NCBI GenBank assembly: GCA_014898415.1
Contig: RCTD01000025.1
Coordinates: 310,001-374,000, forward strand
Direction of reading: 5' to 3'
DNA length: 64,000 nt
DNA from: Stromatinia cepivora
Taxonomy: Eukaryota > Ascomycota > Leotiomycetes > Helotiales > Sclerotiniaceae
Below are positions 48,481-62,102 of this stretch, in pieces. The notes below the pieces were generated by a model, which was given only the letters and a program-made list of their open reading frames with translations, was not told the DNA's origin and ran no database searches. Every line of letters begins with the position of its first letter. Position 1 is the first letter of the stretch. The position numbers and the translations under genes were made by a program.

Positions 48481-50600
48481 AGGTTATTCAAGATATTTAT
48501 TAAAGTAATCGAGCTTCGTTCAAATCTTTGATAATCAAAATCTATTTAAAATAATATTATAATTCTTTAATTCAATAATAAGGAAAGGGATAAAAAATTG
48601 TTCACGATTATCGATTGTTAAATTAAGGAATGTGAAATGGGTAATAATATAGTCTTGTATATCATTATATTCTTTAACTTCAATTGAAGCTTTAAGTAAT
48701 ATAATTCTAGATTTAAATATAGGAAATAAACAAGTAAGGAGTATGATATTAATAAAAACGAATCTATTTGCTTTAGAGTTAATGAATATTCTTGATCAAT
48801 AAATGTAACCATTTTTCGAAAGATTATAGGGGAGGATGAATGCTTCTCCTTTTATAAGTTTGGTTAGATCAAGAAATCTTATATCCTGTATAACACTTAG
48901 AATGGAAATGGAGTCTAAGTATTTGGTTTTAAACGCTTTTTTTCTTTTAAATGGATATTCTGTATAGTTTCAGTTATAGCTTTTGGATTGAAATCTTCTT
49001 CGATATCCCGATATTCTTCGAATTCTTTTGCTTCTTTTTGTACCATCTCGATTTTATTAAGATTATCGATACGAAATATCGATATATATATTGCTCTAGG
49101 AAAGGGAGAGAACGACGAGCATTTGAAGTTCGAATAATTATTGGATACAATGGGGCCGGTGTATCCGAAAGGGGTATTCCAGAATAGAAATGGTTTCGGG
49201 AATATGGAGATTCCAAAATTGGAGTTATTAAAGCTTCGAGAAAGTTACAAAAGGTTTATAGTAATTATTAGTTTGTGAATAATTATAAGGGCTTCTTAAC
49301 CAATGTAATATCAATTTCGTTTTTGTAATAAAACTTCGTTTTGATTTATTCTAATAAGTATATTCATGAGTTCTTCTATAATTTTATAATCCTTAATAAA
49401 TATTGTTACCGTTTGCAAAAGAAAATCGGAAATCTTCCGTTCAAGATTTTTGAATAGAACTTTATTGTTGATAATCTTTGCTTGGGTAATAAATAATCTG
49501 AACTTCTTATACTATTCTAGGAAATTGCTATATCGAATTGTATTAGATATAATCTACATTTCGTATTGAAAATGAGTATCATCAATTTCGACTGGGTTCT
49601 GATAGATCGCTGTAAGTTGTTTGATCAATTCGAATATTGTAAATCGGAGTATTTGTATATAAAAAGTATGATAATATATTTGTACTTCCGATTCGGTTTA
49701 GTCGATTATATATATACAATGTTGTGTTTCATTTCTAAATGATGTAATATATAATTCGAATTGTTCTATAATTAATAATTGCTACAAACTAGTTTTAGGT
49801 TTAATACTATCGTTAAGTTTAATAATAAGATTTATAGGTTTTGATGTATATGTATCTTGCTATGAGTTGTGATTAATATGGGAATACGATTTTGATTGGT
49901 TAAATCAGTTTTTTGAATGAAAGGACCCCTGATTATTAGGTGAATTGTTATTTTCTGAAAAGAAAGAAGAATCTTCGGAGGGCCCCGAATAATCAGATCG
50001 TCTAATCAAAGTTTTCTTCCTTTGATTTTGGGATCTTCGGGTTTGCTTAGATAAAGATCCTTGAATTTCGATTAAAGGAATAAAGGGAATCCCAGGTATT
50101 ACTATTGATCTGGATATCTATATAGGTATCATTTGGGGCTCAAAAGGAGGTTGTACTGTTGTAGAGCTTATTATCACTATAACTTTCAATTATCGATTCT
50201 CCTTTTTCAAATTTATAATCATTATATAAAGATCTTGTAATTGTAATGATAATTCGGAAAAAGCAATTGAACTATTGGAAACATCGGCTTTATATATCAG
50301 AATCTTCTTTTTATCAGTCTTCTTTCTTTTAATAGTAATATTATCCAATCCTATATTCATATTTTCTTCGAAGGATTATTGAAATAATTGAGGAAAAGGA
50401 AAGGATTCCTTAGAATATATTTTCGAAGGTTTGGAATATATAAAAGAAGGAGTTTGTTATATTATAAAAGTGATAATACATTTCTAAAAAGGTTTATCTT
50501 TATCGATTAAATCGGAATAGATCTTCTTTTTCTAAATGTAATATTTATAAAAGTTCATTTAAGAAGGTATTATTAAAATAAAGTATTATTTAAAGGATTA
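48481..50600 (-). pseudogene. Gypsy-2 gag/protease region
   Basis: Between the 5' LTR and the RT. Readable minus-strand parts are hydrophilic and gag-like: PPFEPQMIPI, GIPFIPLIEIQGSLSKQTRR near 50.05-50.15 kb, and RRSDYSGPSEDSSFFSENNN near 49.95 kb. A patch near 48.3-48.4 kb (RRNNQFEEYWNRRDSQLN) is rich in Arg/Asn/Gln. No zinc knuckle or protease active site could be fixed. Assignment rests mainly on position. Confidence 0.5.
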
Positions 50601-50637
50601 TTAGATGATCGGATATTTGTAAATGAATTATAGATAA

Positions 50638-50919
50638 TGTAATATATAAAAGCTATAATAAAGCTGAATAAATAGGATCAATTATATTCTTTAGAATCTA
50701 CAATTGAAGAATTATGGTTTATAAAGAGCAATTAGATATATATACACAAATACCCATTTGTAGACTGCAGAATTGTACGTAAGCGTTATTAGGGTTATCA
50801 TTTTACTATACTAAATCGTATGATTCATAACGCATACGCATAGATGATCAGCTCATAAATTGATATGGGAGATAAGAGGTATCACGTGGTTAGCCTCCTG
50901 TGGTTCACGATTCGTGACA
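50638..50919 (-). repeat. Gypsy-2 5' LTR
   Basis: 282 bp. Start mutated to TGTAATATATAAAAGC, end TTCGTGACA intact; followed by AGTAT. Confidence 0.93.
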
Positions 50920-51194
50920 AGTATAGGAGAGTCTGCTTTAGGAAATTACTTAAACAAAAGATACTACCTTTTTATACCCTTTTTTCCGATAATTCGAAAG
51001 TCAATCGATTCCTTTGATATCTCCTTTCTCTTTCAGAAGTTTTTTTGTCTTGAAATAAACACTCTACAAAGCAAAATAAGCTTTTCGAAATCTTTTTAGA
51101 TAAAATTCGAATATTCCTATTCCTCGAATACCTTTGATCTTTATATAATTGATAGATTCTTTATAGAAAACCTAATAGAAATATTGGAGATTAT

Positions 51195-51470
51195 ATTTTT
51201 GGTATAGTTTTTGAAAGAGTTATGAAATCTATATTTGTTTTCGTTTTAGATATTTTGGGGGTTCATTTTCAAGATCCATTGCATCTTTTTGTTTGATTTT
51301 AAATGATTATAGATTTATTTCGCTTTTTGATTCTACTGAAATAAATTTATCAACAAAATTTAAGATAATCTTAAATTTTGCTTCCGATATAGATTCAGGG
51401 TCTACAGAAGTTAATTCTTGAACTGGAACCTTTGGAATAATGGATTCGATATTTAAAGTATCCTTAGAAT
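51195..51470 (-). pseudogene. Antisense Copia-1-like pol fragment inside LTRx-2
   Basis: Plus-strand TGATTTTAAATGATTATAGA and AAATTTAAGATAATCTTAAA match 1598-1870 of Copia-1a in the same orientation (minus-strand coding), with recognisable similarity over about 270 bp. In Copia-1d the region corresponds to the low-complexity linker between integrase and RT (about 35.57-35.84 kb). Sequence on either side does not match Copia-1. It is GC-richer than the other copies. Confidence 0.65.
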
Positions 51471-51479
51471 TTATTATAT

Positions 51480-52606
51480 TATATTAAAGAGATATTACTG
51501 TTTTTGTTTTGAAGAATAATATTTCTGTTTTGAAGAAGTATTCTTTATATTCTTTTTGGGGATTCTCTATTAGCATCCAATTCTTTCCCTGATTATCATC
51601 TTTTTATATTATTGTTGATATTTTCGATATCTTCTTGTTCTTCTTTTTTGTAATTATAATCGTTAGTTTCGTTATCTTTTAATATATTGCTTATTATGTA
51701 TTATTTCAATCCTACTTTGTTCTTACTTTCAGATCAATATTATTTCGTTGTATCTTTATATTTAATACTTATAATAATAATTATATTGACGATTGTAGGG
51801 AAGAAGGAGAGTATCCTTGATAAAGGAGTCGAAAATGGAATCGAAAGTAATTACAAAAGAAGCCGGAGATGGAATCAAAGGAGGAGATTGTATACCGGAA
51901 GATATACAGGGCGATATACTAAAAGGAACGGACGATTATATTAATAATAGAAGGATATATATCCAAATAAGAGGAGTATTAGGTTCTGTTATATAGTATA
52001 TAAAAACTATTAGATATTTAATTAAGTATAGTATTAGAGATCGACAGATATTATAGCTTTCTAAAATTAATAGTTAATAAAGTTTATTAATTAATATATA
52101 AAGATCATTAGTACCTAGACAAGTATAGTATTAGAGATCAATAGATATAGTAATTCCCCGGAATAAAAACTACTAATTAGTAGCCTATTAATCATCCTGA
52201 CTGGTAGCTAGTTATATTTTTGTTACGAAAAAAAGAGTTATGGGTATGATTTTATAGGATGTATTGTTTTACTAAAGAGAGGCATCTATATTGCGATATA
52301 GAATCAAAGGCTCTAGCCCAATACGATTGAAGGATTAGGAGCAGAAAAGATGGATTTCCTTTAATTTTTATTATGAAAAGAAAAATGCTGATTATCTTTT
52401 AAAGATTATTATATTATTATAAAGCGATTATTCTATTCGAAATAATCTTATTAGATTTTGGGTTTTAAAAGATCTAACAAAGGAATGATTATTCAACATT
52501 ATTGGTTTTCTATTTCAGATTAACATTATTCAATTTGGTTTAAATCAATTATAGTACTTATAGTTTAGCCTTTTCTGCTTTTATATACGTTATACTCCTA
52601 AAGAAA
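51480..52606. other. LTRx-2 interior, no gene recognised
   Basis: An open plus-strand stretch at 51687-51944 starts hydrophobic and ends in a small repeat peptide (YTGRYTGRYTKR) from duplicated GGAAGATATAC-like units. A duplicated AGTATTAGAGATC segment occurs near 52030 and 52130. No motif identified. Confidence 0.4.
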
Positions 52607-52769
52607 TATTGGATTTTGGATCATACTGTATATCTAAGCATGGGATTATACTATAATGGGATTAGCCTGCATGTGATTCTACCGAATCATACAACCTGTA
52701 TAATAGCTTCTAGTCAGATAACCTTATAAAAATAATGCTTTTCCACCCACTCAATATGACTTGTTAACA
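52607..52769. repeat. LTRx-2 right LTR
   Basis: 163 bp, TATTGGATTTTGGATC to TTGTTAACA, followed by AGATA. Confidence 0.92.
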
Positions 52770-54937
52770 AGATATAGAGATATACAAAGTTTAAGGGAGT
52801 AAATGTTATATTTATATCAATCCCAAAATTATTCCGAAAGAGTAAAGATATAATAAATTATAGGATATTTCGAAAATTGATATATTCTTAGAATATTCAA
52901 AAGTTATAAACAAATATATCAAAATATATTCTCCAAAATTAAACTATATATTTCGATCAAATAAAGTAATTATAAATAAATCTTATCGAAAAAGAGATTT
53001 AAATCTTAAATTAAGAAATTATAAATCAGATCTATAAGAAATTAAAAATATAAAACCAGATCAAAAATCTTATAATAAACCAACAATAAACAAAGTATCT
53101 TTTTCATCTTCAATATCAAATACAATATTTATATTACCTTTATTCCAAATATTCTTTTCAATAGATATTATACCAAATTTAATAATTATATTAAACACCC
53201 CAATTGTCGAATTAAAATCAAATAAATTAAATATATCAATATCAATATACAATAAAGATAAATATAACAATATCCAGAAAACAAATCAAGAATCTTTTTT
53301 CAAGGATATTTTAGATATCGAATTTATCATTCCAAAAGTTTCAATCCAAAAATCAATTTCTACAAATTCTGAATCTATATTAAAAACAAAATTTAAGATT
53401 ATTTTAAATTTTATTGATAAATCTATTTCAATAAGATCAAAAAACAAAGTAAATCTATAATTATCTGAAATCGAACAAAAAAATACAATAGACCTTGAAA
53501 ACGAATTCTTAAGGTATCTAATACGAAAACAAAAAAATATATAGAATAAAATTCTGAAAAAAACCGGAAAAGTAAGATTATAAAAGTATTAATTATAATA
53601 TCTATATAAATCAAAATTCAAAAAAGTATAAAATATATTATAATTACAATCCCAATCATTTATAAAATAAATCTTTATATCAAAAACAAGATTATTTCAG
53701 ATTTTATAATTTCGTTAATAGATATAGATAATACAAAAGATATAAAGATATAATATATCCGGCTAAAGAAATTCTGGGAATCAAAATATCAAGAATTTAT
53801 AAAAAAACAATATCGGATCGAGAATATTCTGAAAAATAAAAGAAAATTATTCAAAAGGAAATCATATCTTTGATTCAAAATAATACTTAAAAAGAATATA
53901 TACTTTCTAAAAAAAATAATCTGGTTTTGACAAAATAGATATTTATAATTAAAACAAAAAATAACAAAATAAAACGATTCAAAACAAGATTAATAATTTA
54001 AGGATTCAATCAGATATTAAAAAAAAATTATAACAAAATATTTACATTAATAATAAAATTAGATATACTTAAATTATTCCTAATTATTATTACAAAAGAA
54101 AATTTAAAATATTTATATTTCGATATCAAAAACATCTTTACTAAATCGTATTTGAAGAAAAAAATCTATCTCGAATTATTTTAAAATATCAAAATCGAAA
54201 AAGGATATATATTATAAACCCTACAAAATCTATATAATTTGAAGTAAACTAAAAGGGACTAAAGTTTATTATTGAAGAAAGAACTTTTAAATATAGATTT
54301 TATACAAAATTTAGCAGATCCATATCTATATACATTTAAAGATCATAATATAATATTATTGATATATATTAACGATATTATTATTATATTATATATATTA
54401 TTACAAATCATTTAATTCGATGAAAAGTTATCAATCTATTTTAATATTAAAAATCTAAAGGAGATTAATAAAATCCTAAATGTTAGGATTATTCGTAATA
54501 GAAAAATATATATATTAATTATAAATCAAAAAGAATATTTCAACATTATATTAACCAAATATAATATTATATATAAACAACACCAAATTAAGAAATTGTT
54601 AATAATAAATTATACCCATCTCCGGCCAATAACCGATAATAATAAACTAACAAATATGAACGAATATTAATAACAAATAAAAAGTATAATCCATCCAATA
54701 ATATATATTCGATTAAATATAACATTCTCAATTAAAAGATTTTCATAATTTATAACAAAATCAATAAAACATTATATTATAGCTTTAAAGAATTTAATAT
54801 AATATTTATAATCAATAATCAAATAGAAATTATAATTCAGATTAAAGAGAATACAATCTAACATTTGCAAAAAATATAATATATTTGATAATACAATAAA
54901 AGTATATATAAATACAGATTAGATTAATAATAAATAT
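52770..54937 (+). pseudogene. Copia-1c linker, RT and start of RNase H
   Basis: Resumes Copia-1c after LTRx-2 and aligns with about 35070-37235 of Copia-1d. It contains the linker and the RT with active site YIND, then the start of RNase H up to the Gypsy-3 insertion (AATAT, 54933-54937). No stop-free stretch longer than short fragments remains on the coding strand. The two open frames on the opposite strand (53070-53270, 53423-53614) are shadows. Confidence 0.8.
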
Positions 54938-55228
54938 TGTCAGAGTCACAAGTGGCAAAGAATCAATTAGTCCTAAAACAGTTATAAAACTTTTCATTAT
55001 TCTTTTCTAATTAGAAGAACCTCTTTCTTTTAAATCCAATAAAGAGCAATATCGGAATAATAATAAGTTGCCGATTATATATTAGAGTTTAATAAATACA
55101 AAGATTTTATAGAGTTTTCTAATCAATTGATGGTAGATTGTTGATTGTATATTGATCTTTAATAATGAAATTATTTTCTTGTAGAGATTTTTAGTTTTAT
55201 TAGTAATATCTTTTCAACAATTGTAATA
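54938..55228 (-). repeat. Gypsy-3 3' LTR
   Basis: 291 bp. Plus strand begins TGTCAGAGTCACAAGTGGC; end mutated to TTGTAATA (CCGTAACA in the partner). The differences from the partner that I read are C/T or G/A. Confidence 0.93.
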
Positions 55229-57110
55229 GAATCTTCTCTTTGGGGTTTTGCTTTTGAGAAATTGGTGATTTGTTGGTTTGTTTGTAATTGTGGGGAATTA
55301 TTGATCGATAAATGGTTATAGTGTAGGATGTTTTTTGTATTATAAATAAAGAGATAAATAACAATAATAATAATAACAAAAATATATATAATTTGTTTTT
55401 TGAAGGTTATATAAATCTATCGGAATTCCATTTTCGAAACTTCGTATTTCGATGTTGCAATTGTGATATTATATTTTAAAACTTTTTGTTATTCTCTTTA
55501 TTATATCTCAGTCCTTTTCTGAATTGGCAGTGTGTTTGGTTTGTATGTTTTTGCAATTTATATATTCAATATACCTTCGCTGTATTAAATGTATCATTTA
55601 TTATAATAATGCGAAATCTTTATTTGAAGGAGAAGTAATAAACGAGGAATGCTTTTTTCCAAAAGGATCAGATTTGGTGTATACAAAATGTACCTGAAAA
55701 AAGAAACTTTATATAGTATTACCAGAAGACATTAATCCTATAATAAATTATTTGTTATGGTTTTGTTGTGAATAATAGATGGCCGAAGTGGGTTCATCGG
55801 AAGAGGTTATATTGTTAGGGAAATTGAAGGGTTGGTAAATTAAATTCATATAGAGGATAGAGGCTTTTCTTTGTAAACAGAAGAAATATGGTTTGATGTG
55901 GCCATTTTATAATACGAAGGAAGCTATACTGGTATTAAATGTACAAGTAGAGAAGTTGGTGAAGTTAATAGAGATGTGTATGGATTTGTAGCGATATTTT
56001 GTTGATATATTGGGTATAATTTATTATGTTTCTTGTTAACAATTGGATAATTATATTAATAGTCGATAGATAAATTAGTAAATGATAATAAGTTAAAGGA
56101 TATTATTAACAAAGAGGATAAGGAAGAGATCTTTGAAACTTTTCCGATTCGATTATCGAAATCTATTTGTATTTCGTTAGCGAAATCGATATATCGAAAG
56201 ACAATCAAAGATAAAGCCAAAAATACTAGAAGTACTAACGGGATAATAACGAAGAAGTTATGGGTTGCTGTATTTTGAATAATCAAGACAAAACCTATTG
56301 GGAAAATTCCCAAATCGGTTTTTGTTAAAAGAAAAGCATTGGAATCGGCTGAACTTCTTGATAACGACGATAAGGATCTATAACAATCAAATACTAAATT
56401 ATTGAGTTTTAAAAGGTTTAAAAGAGAAAAGACTTTAATGGCTAATACACCACTTCCATTTTCGACAAATTCTAATAAACTAAATCCAGTTTTTAAGATT
56501 AATGTAATACTATTGATCATCCATTGAGAATCGTCAATAACCCCAATGAAATCAATAGCATCTACAATAAAGGAATTAATAGTTCAAGCTGAGGGTCTCG
56601 ACCTTTTGGAGGACTCCAGCGATAATAATGTGAGTACTGTTTTAGATAAATATAATCAATTGGCGAAAAAGCTTTTAAATCGATATAACGAATATAATGA
56701 TTTGAATTTAATTGATCGATGATTAGATATTGATGGATCTTTTGGATTTCGATTACGAAATATAATTAAATCTTCTTTTATATTTACTTTTGTAATAATT
56801 CTACGAATTTCCTATCGGGATTCTGTTACCGAAAAACATATTCGGTGAATATTTTATCAATCGATGGAATTGGATATTGATAAGGATTCGGATAATATAG
56901 GTGAGGATAGGTTATTGAAGGAGGAAATAAAAGAATGGAGAAAGTGTGAATATTTGATAGTGAAGTGAAAATGATGTATTTGTAATGATTTACTAGGGTA
57001 GGTTAATTGTGTAAGGGTTTTTAAATATAGGTATTTTAATTTTCTAATATAAATATGAATCCTTTTTGTTTTTATAATATACTTTAATAATATTATTTCT
57101 TTGTTTTTCG
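55229..57110 (-). pseudogene. Gypsy-3 3' region with possible membrane-protein frame
   Basis: Downstream of pol on the element's own strand, a stop-free 154-codon frame (56056-56520) extends upstream to about 56.8 kb past two TGA codons (TGG-type). It includes VDAIDFIGVIDDSQWMINS and one strong membrane segment, HNFFVIIPLVLLVFLALSLI, followed by charged residues. The opposite strand is also readable over 56080-56970 (MKSIASTIKELIVQAEGLD, YNQLAKKLLNRYNEYNDLN) but with about six stops. I cannot decide which strand, if either, codes. Neither product is recognised; a membrane protein in this position would recall an env-like gene, but there is no other support. Confidence 0.35.
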
Positions 57111-60100
57111 CTGTCATTGTAATAATGATGCATTTTCTTTTTTGTAGTTCTTCAAATGCTTTTTGATATATATTAAGTTTTGTAAAGTTTCTTATATATC
57201 TTCTACTAGCTGATAGCCTTTCTATTATATCAAATATTGCGTTCCTTGTCCTCTTTTTTTATAAACTAGTATTTTTTCGATTTCATATTCTATATATCCT
57301 TTAATTTCTTCAGGAGACAGAGAATCGACGGTACTTTCGCGTTCAAATCATGGTTTGAGCAACGAAACATGAAAGATATTATATATTTTGTATAATACTG
57401 GAAATGCTAGTTTGTATATTTGTTTATTATTCTTGATATTGATGATAATAAAAGGACCTATAAAACGATCAGAGAATTTCTTTTTGGGTTGTAATTGTTT
57501 GATATTCTTAGTATTGAGCATAATTTTATTATCGATATAAAATTGTTAAGATAAATCTTTCTTGTTATTCTTCGATCTTTTCTTTATTGAGTTATTTCAA
57601 ATTTCTACCAGCTTTGCCTTTTTCTGGTTTAACGATTCGATATGTTTTTATACAGCAGGCGTCTTCCTTTCGATATCGGCATCCTCGTTGATATAGTTAA
57701 ATATGGGTAGATATCCATATATTATTTTAAAGGGTATTTCGTTAATTATATTATACTATATTGTATTATATATGAATTCTGTTAAGGGTAATAGTAATAT
57801 TCAATCATCTTGTCTTTAATTAATATAATACATAATATAATGGATTAAATTCTGGTTTTGTCGTTCCGTTTGTTTATCGATTTGTGGATGAAACGTTGTC
57901 GATAATTTGTAATGTATTGTCAAATAGAAAAGCAAGTTCCCCCAAAATTTATTTATGAATTGTGGTCTTTGATCTGAAATTATTCCTTTTGGTATATCGA
58001 AATCCTTAAAAATATATCGAAACAGAATCTTTGTTAGTTCGGGTGAGATTATTATTTTATTGATTGGAATATATCAGGCAAATTTTGTATATTTATTGAT
58101 AACAATGAAAATAGTATTGTATATATATTTATCTATTTTTGAAGGAGGTAGATCTGTAATAAAATCCATTATTATTTCTTTTTAAAGATTAAAAGGGAAT
58201 GATAAGATTTGTAACTCGTTGTAGAATCGATAACGTTTCATAATTGTCCATTGATAGATAATATATATTTGTATATATCTTTTTATATTTTTCATTATAT
58301 TAGACCAGAAATACTTGTTTTTCAATATCTCCCAGGTTTTCTTGATATCTTAATGACCTCTTATAAAATTATCGTAATGGGCCTCCAAGATTTCGGTCTT
58401 TATAACTTTATTTAGTAGTACGAAGATGTGCTTATTATAAATGAACAAATTGTCAGCGTCGACTTTTCAAAGTGCAATATTTCTAGTTGAATTATATTGG
58501 TGTTTCAGATACTCTTTGTTCTTTGTAAAATTGTTATTCTTTTGAAACTGCAATAAAGTATTTCTTATTAATTCCGATATTAATTCAAATACTGTTTTGT
58601 TGTTAGCTAATATACTAATTATCCGATATAATATTGATTGTTTGTAATCAATTCCTATCAATGATCCTTCAGAATTGTATAAGAATAAGTTATACTCTTT
58701 TCGTTAGAAGAGATCTATGATATTCTGTAAAGGTTCTGTTTTTACTTTCGAGAGAAAGAAAATTGTAGTTATTATTGCAGTACTTTTCAATTTATTTTGT
58801 AATATAGATAGCATTTCATTGATATCATTTATATTTTCTATATAATTTAATCGTCTTGATAGACTGTTGATGGGGTTTAATTTGCTCGATCTATATATGA
58901 TTGTGAAATCATAGATGATCAGGATTTTGATTTATTGTATTTGTTTATTATTGAGTTCTTTTTTCTTTATAAAGTATTGGAGATTGTTATAATTTGTTTT
59001 GATTATAATGATATATCGATTATTTGTGATATAATATTGTTATTAAACAAAAGCTATATAGATAATCAAAAGTTCTTAATTATAAATAAAGTATCTTTGT
59101 TCTGTTGGGTTAAGCTTTCATGAATAAAAGGCAATGGGATATTATCGAGAAGTAATAGGATTGTTTGTATTATTGGGGAACAGTTGAAAGAATATATATC
59201 TTAATACAAATCTAGAAGTATCGATTTCGATTAGGATTCAGAATATTGGATTAAAATGTTAGAGTATTGGTATTGTAATAAAGACTTCTTTTAAATTATC
59301 AAAAACATTTTGAGTCTTTTTTGTCTATTTGAATTTCAATATAGTCTTTTCCTTTTTGATATTTTATAATAGGTTTGTTAAATCATAAACGATTCGTGAA
59401 TAAGCTATAATAAATTGTCAATAGAAGTTTGCAAAGTCTAAGAAGATTTAAATTTCGCGGAGGGACATCGGTATAGGCTATTCGATGATGGTTTGAATTC
59501 TGTTTGGTTCTATAGTAATATTCTTCCCTGATACAATAAAACCCAGAAATTCCATTTTGTATATATAGAATATATATTTCTTTAATTTGGTATAAAGCTT
59601 ATATTCAAGTAATTTGGCAAGGATCTTACAGATATCAATGGTATAGGTTTCCCTATTTTTGGAATAAATAAGAATATCATCAAAATATATAATACAAATA
59701 CTGTTTACAAGATCAATGAATATTTGATTGATATATATCTGAAAGGTAACAAAGGCATTAATCAAACCGAAAGATATGATTAAGTATTCGAACTATTCAT
59801 AACGAATATAGAACGCTGTTTTCTATTCATCGTCTTTTCATATATATATTCAATGATATATATCTTTGAGATTAAGCTTTATAAAGAAGATCTCTTATCT
59901 TAAATAATCCAACAATTCATTAATTAAAGGTAAAAGGGTACAATTCTTTTTCGTAATCCTATTGAAACTACAATAATCGATATATAACTGATAATCACCT
60001 TCTTTCTTTGGAATAAATATAATCAAGGTTTTGGCAAAGTTAATCGAACAACGAATCCAATCTTTCTTTTAATATTCTTTAAAATATTTTTATAGAATTA

Positions 60101-60300
60101 TTAGTTCCTTTTCCGAAAGAGTATATATTGATCCCTAAGAGGAAATTGATCCAGATTCGAAATCAATATAATGTTCTATTAAATAATAATCGAATAATAT
60201 ACTACTTTTATCTTTTGAAAAGACTTCTTTGTATTCTTTATATTCAGAAAGTATTTACAAAAATAATAATATAAAAATGTTTTTGGAATTTGGCGATGCT
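57111..60300 (-). pseudogene. Gypsy-3 pol with chromodomain
   Basis: RT stretch at 59478-59765, stop-free: MINAFVTFQIYINQIF, then CIIYFDDILIYSKNRETY with both catalytic Asp intact, and MEFLGFIVSGKNITIEPNRI. The integrase end is at about 57.84-57.98 kb: FWGNLLFYLTIHYKLSTTFH and PQINKQTERQNQNL, matching 'lSTafHPQTDGQTERvNq'. Downstream are LNTKNIKQLQPKKKFSDRFI, GPFIIINIKNNKQIYKLAFP and IFHVSLLKP. The chromodomain is at about 57145-57300: EYEIEKILVYKKRGQGTQYL, KGYQLVEDI, ETLQNLIYIKKHLKNY, with stops at the conserved Trp positions. Typical fungal chromovirus pol, broken. Confidence 0.88.
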
Positions 60301-62102
60301 TTTGTAATTGATTGAATTTCAAATAATAATATACAGATTTTGATCCTGATCTTCATCTCTTTGTACAATTCCTTAACCATTATTATTTCGAAATCTTATA
60401 ATACAGATCTGAAACGGAATGAAATCAACTACCAATCGATATCAGGGTTTATCATTTGAAGTTAAGGTAACCCTAAGATAATATCGATTCTTAGTAGATC
60501 CAGAATAACAATAATGAATTGATAAATATACATCCTTTTTTCTTTATATTTGTTTATTAATTTGATAACAAATCAATAATTACTATAAAAGGGTATACTA
60601 ATACTATTAGCTGATATTAATGAAAGGCCTTTGCCAGGATCAGGAGCTCAATTCTATTCGATATATTTATTTTATTGAATAATATTAACTTGCACTTCGG
60701 AATCGATAAAACAATATATCTTTATCGGAATATTGTCGATTTTGAAGTTTACTTCGATAATTAAAATAATACATCCTTCTTATTGAGGATCCAGGATCAC
60801 CGGAATAATTAAAGTTATTATTGGATCGCGATATTTCCCTAATTGTTATCTTGTAAAGAATATACAAAGTAATTGTAGATTAAATGGTTGCTTTTATATT
60901 ATCGATAAATATATAGATTGATATATTTTTTCGAATAATAATTCAATTGTTGGTAGCGAAAGTATCGCAGTTTTTGTTTTCGATAATTTTCTTTCGAAAT
61001 TCCTTTATCTTTCTTTTCTGTAAAAAAAGATTTGGAGTATTGAAGTTGTAATTATATACTGTTAATCAGCAATAAATTATTCTATTTTTGAGATTGTCTA
61101 TTTTGAAAAAGATTGGAAGAATAATTGGATTGTATAAAAAGATTACCCTGTTTTCGATTACAGGGTGTATCGAAGGGGTCCACTATACAATACATTTTAT
61201 TTACATTCTTTAAACGGCATATTTGCTTAATCAATTCGTTTCTACTTTCTGATTATTGGAATAATTCCGAAATTCTTTTTACAATATAAAGGAATAGATT
61301 TGTTAAAAGATGTTTTTTCTGAATACTATCCATTTCTGATTTGATCTTTTTCTTTAAATCATTGAGGTATATTATAAAACTGTTTATATTTTGTATAAAT
61401 TATTGTTTAGCATAGATTATTTGTTATATAACCAAGTATTGATAATTACCTTTATCTAATATTGTATTATATATATATTCCCTAAACTCTTTCTATATTA
61501 TATTTGAATCCGTTGTTCTGTTTTCATATCGATATCAAACTGTAAAAAATTGTTTTTGGAAGTATTGGATAATATGATCTATTTTCTTTTGATCTGTCGA
61601 AAAGTAGTATCTATTGTTGTTCTGAAATATGAATTCAGTTTGAAAGAAGAAATCTTTTGTTTCTATAATAATGAAACCCTTGTAAAATGGGAGTTTTTGA
61701 AATTTCGGGGATCTTCTTTGAAGAACTGAAATGGAATTGGGTACTGCTTCCTTATCGTTAACAGCCATTATTGATGAGCTAATTGCTCTTTCTCATATAA
61801 AACAGACAAAGGTTTCCTCAATCTGTTATTGATTTTCTAATCTAAAGATTTCGAATTCCTTTTATATATTTTCGAATCTTTGTATTAATTCTACTTCAAG
61901 TTGTGTAATAGATTGATGATTTGGTATCAATGTTTCATCTTCGTTATTGCTTTAAATCCTTGATGCATTTTCCTTTCGAATTTGTAAGACATTTGAATTG
62001 ATCGATAGATCTAAAATACTTCTTATTCCCATTATGATTACTTGAAAAGATATTGATAATGATTAATTGATGAATTGCTCCTAAAAGAAAAATAAAAAGA
62101 AT
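60301..62102 (-). pseudogene. Gypsy-3 presumed protease/gag region
   Basis: Between RT and 5' LTR. Open minus-strand stretches at 60685-60867 and 61535-61768 are short and carry no motif I recognise (the latter starts [20 protein letters not shown]). Assigned by position as gag and protease. Confidence 0.4.

Larger units (their letters stand above)
43880..50919 (-). mobile_element. Gypsy-2, chromovirus-type Ty3/gypsy
   Basis: 7,040-bp minus-strand element. 282-bp LTRs at 43880-44161 (3') and 50638-50919 (5'), with AGTAT on both sides (43875-43879, 50920-50924). A purine tract (GAAAGGGAGGGTAG on the minus strand) abuts the 3' LTR. The coding order is gag, RT, RNase H, integrase, chromodomain. 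It is inserted in the tandem repeat of LTRx-2. Confidence 0.93.
43407..52769. mobile_element. LTRx-2, small LTR element (contains Gypsy-2)
   Basis: 163-bp LTRs at 43407-43569 and 52607-52769 (TGTTGGATTTTGGATC ... TTGTTAACA) with AGATA outside both (43402-43406, 52770-52774). Without Gypsy-2 the element is about 2.3 kb. Its interior (43570-43879 and 50920-52606) has a tandem repeat, a short antisense stretch similar to Copia-1 pol, and no recognisable complete retroviral domain. Non-autonomous; orientation not determined. Confidence 0.88.
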
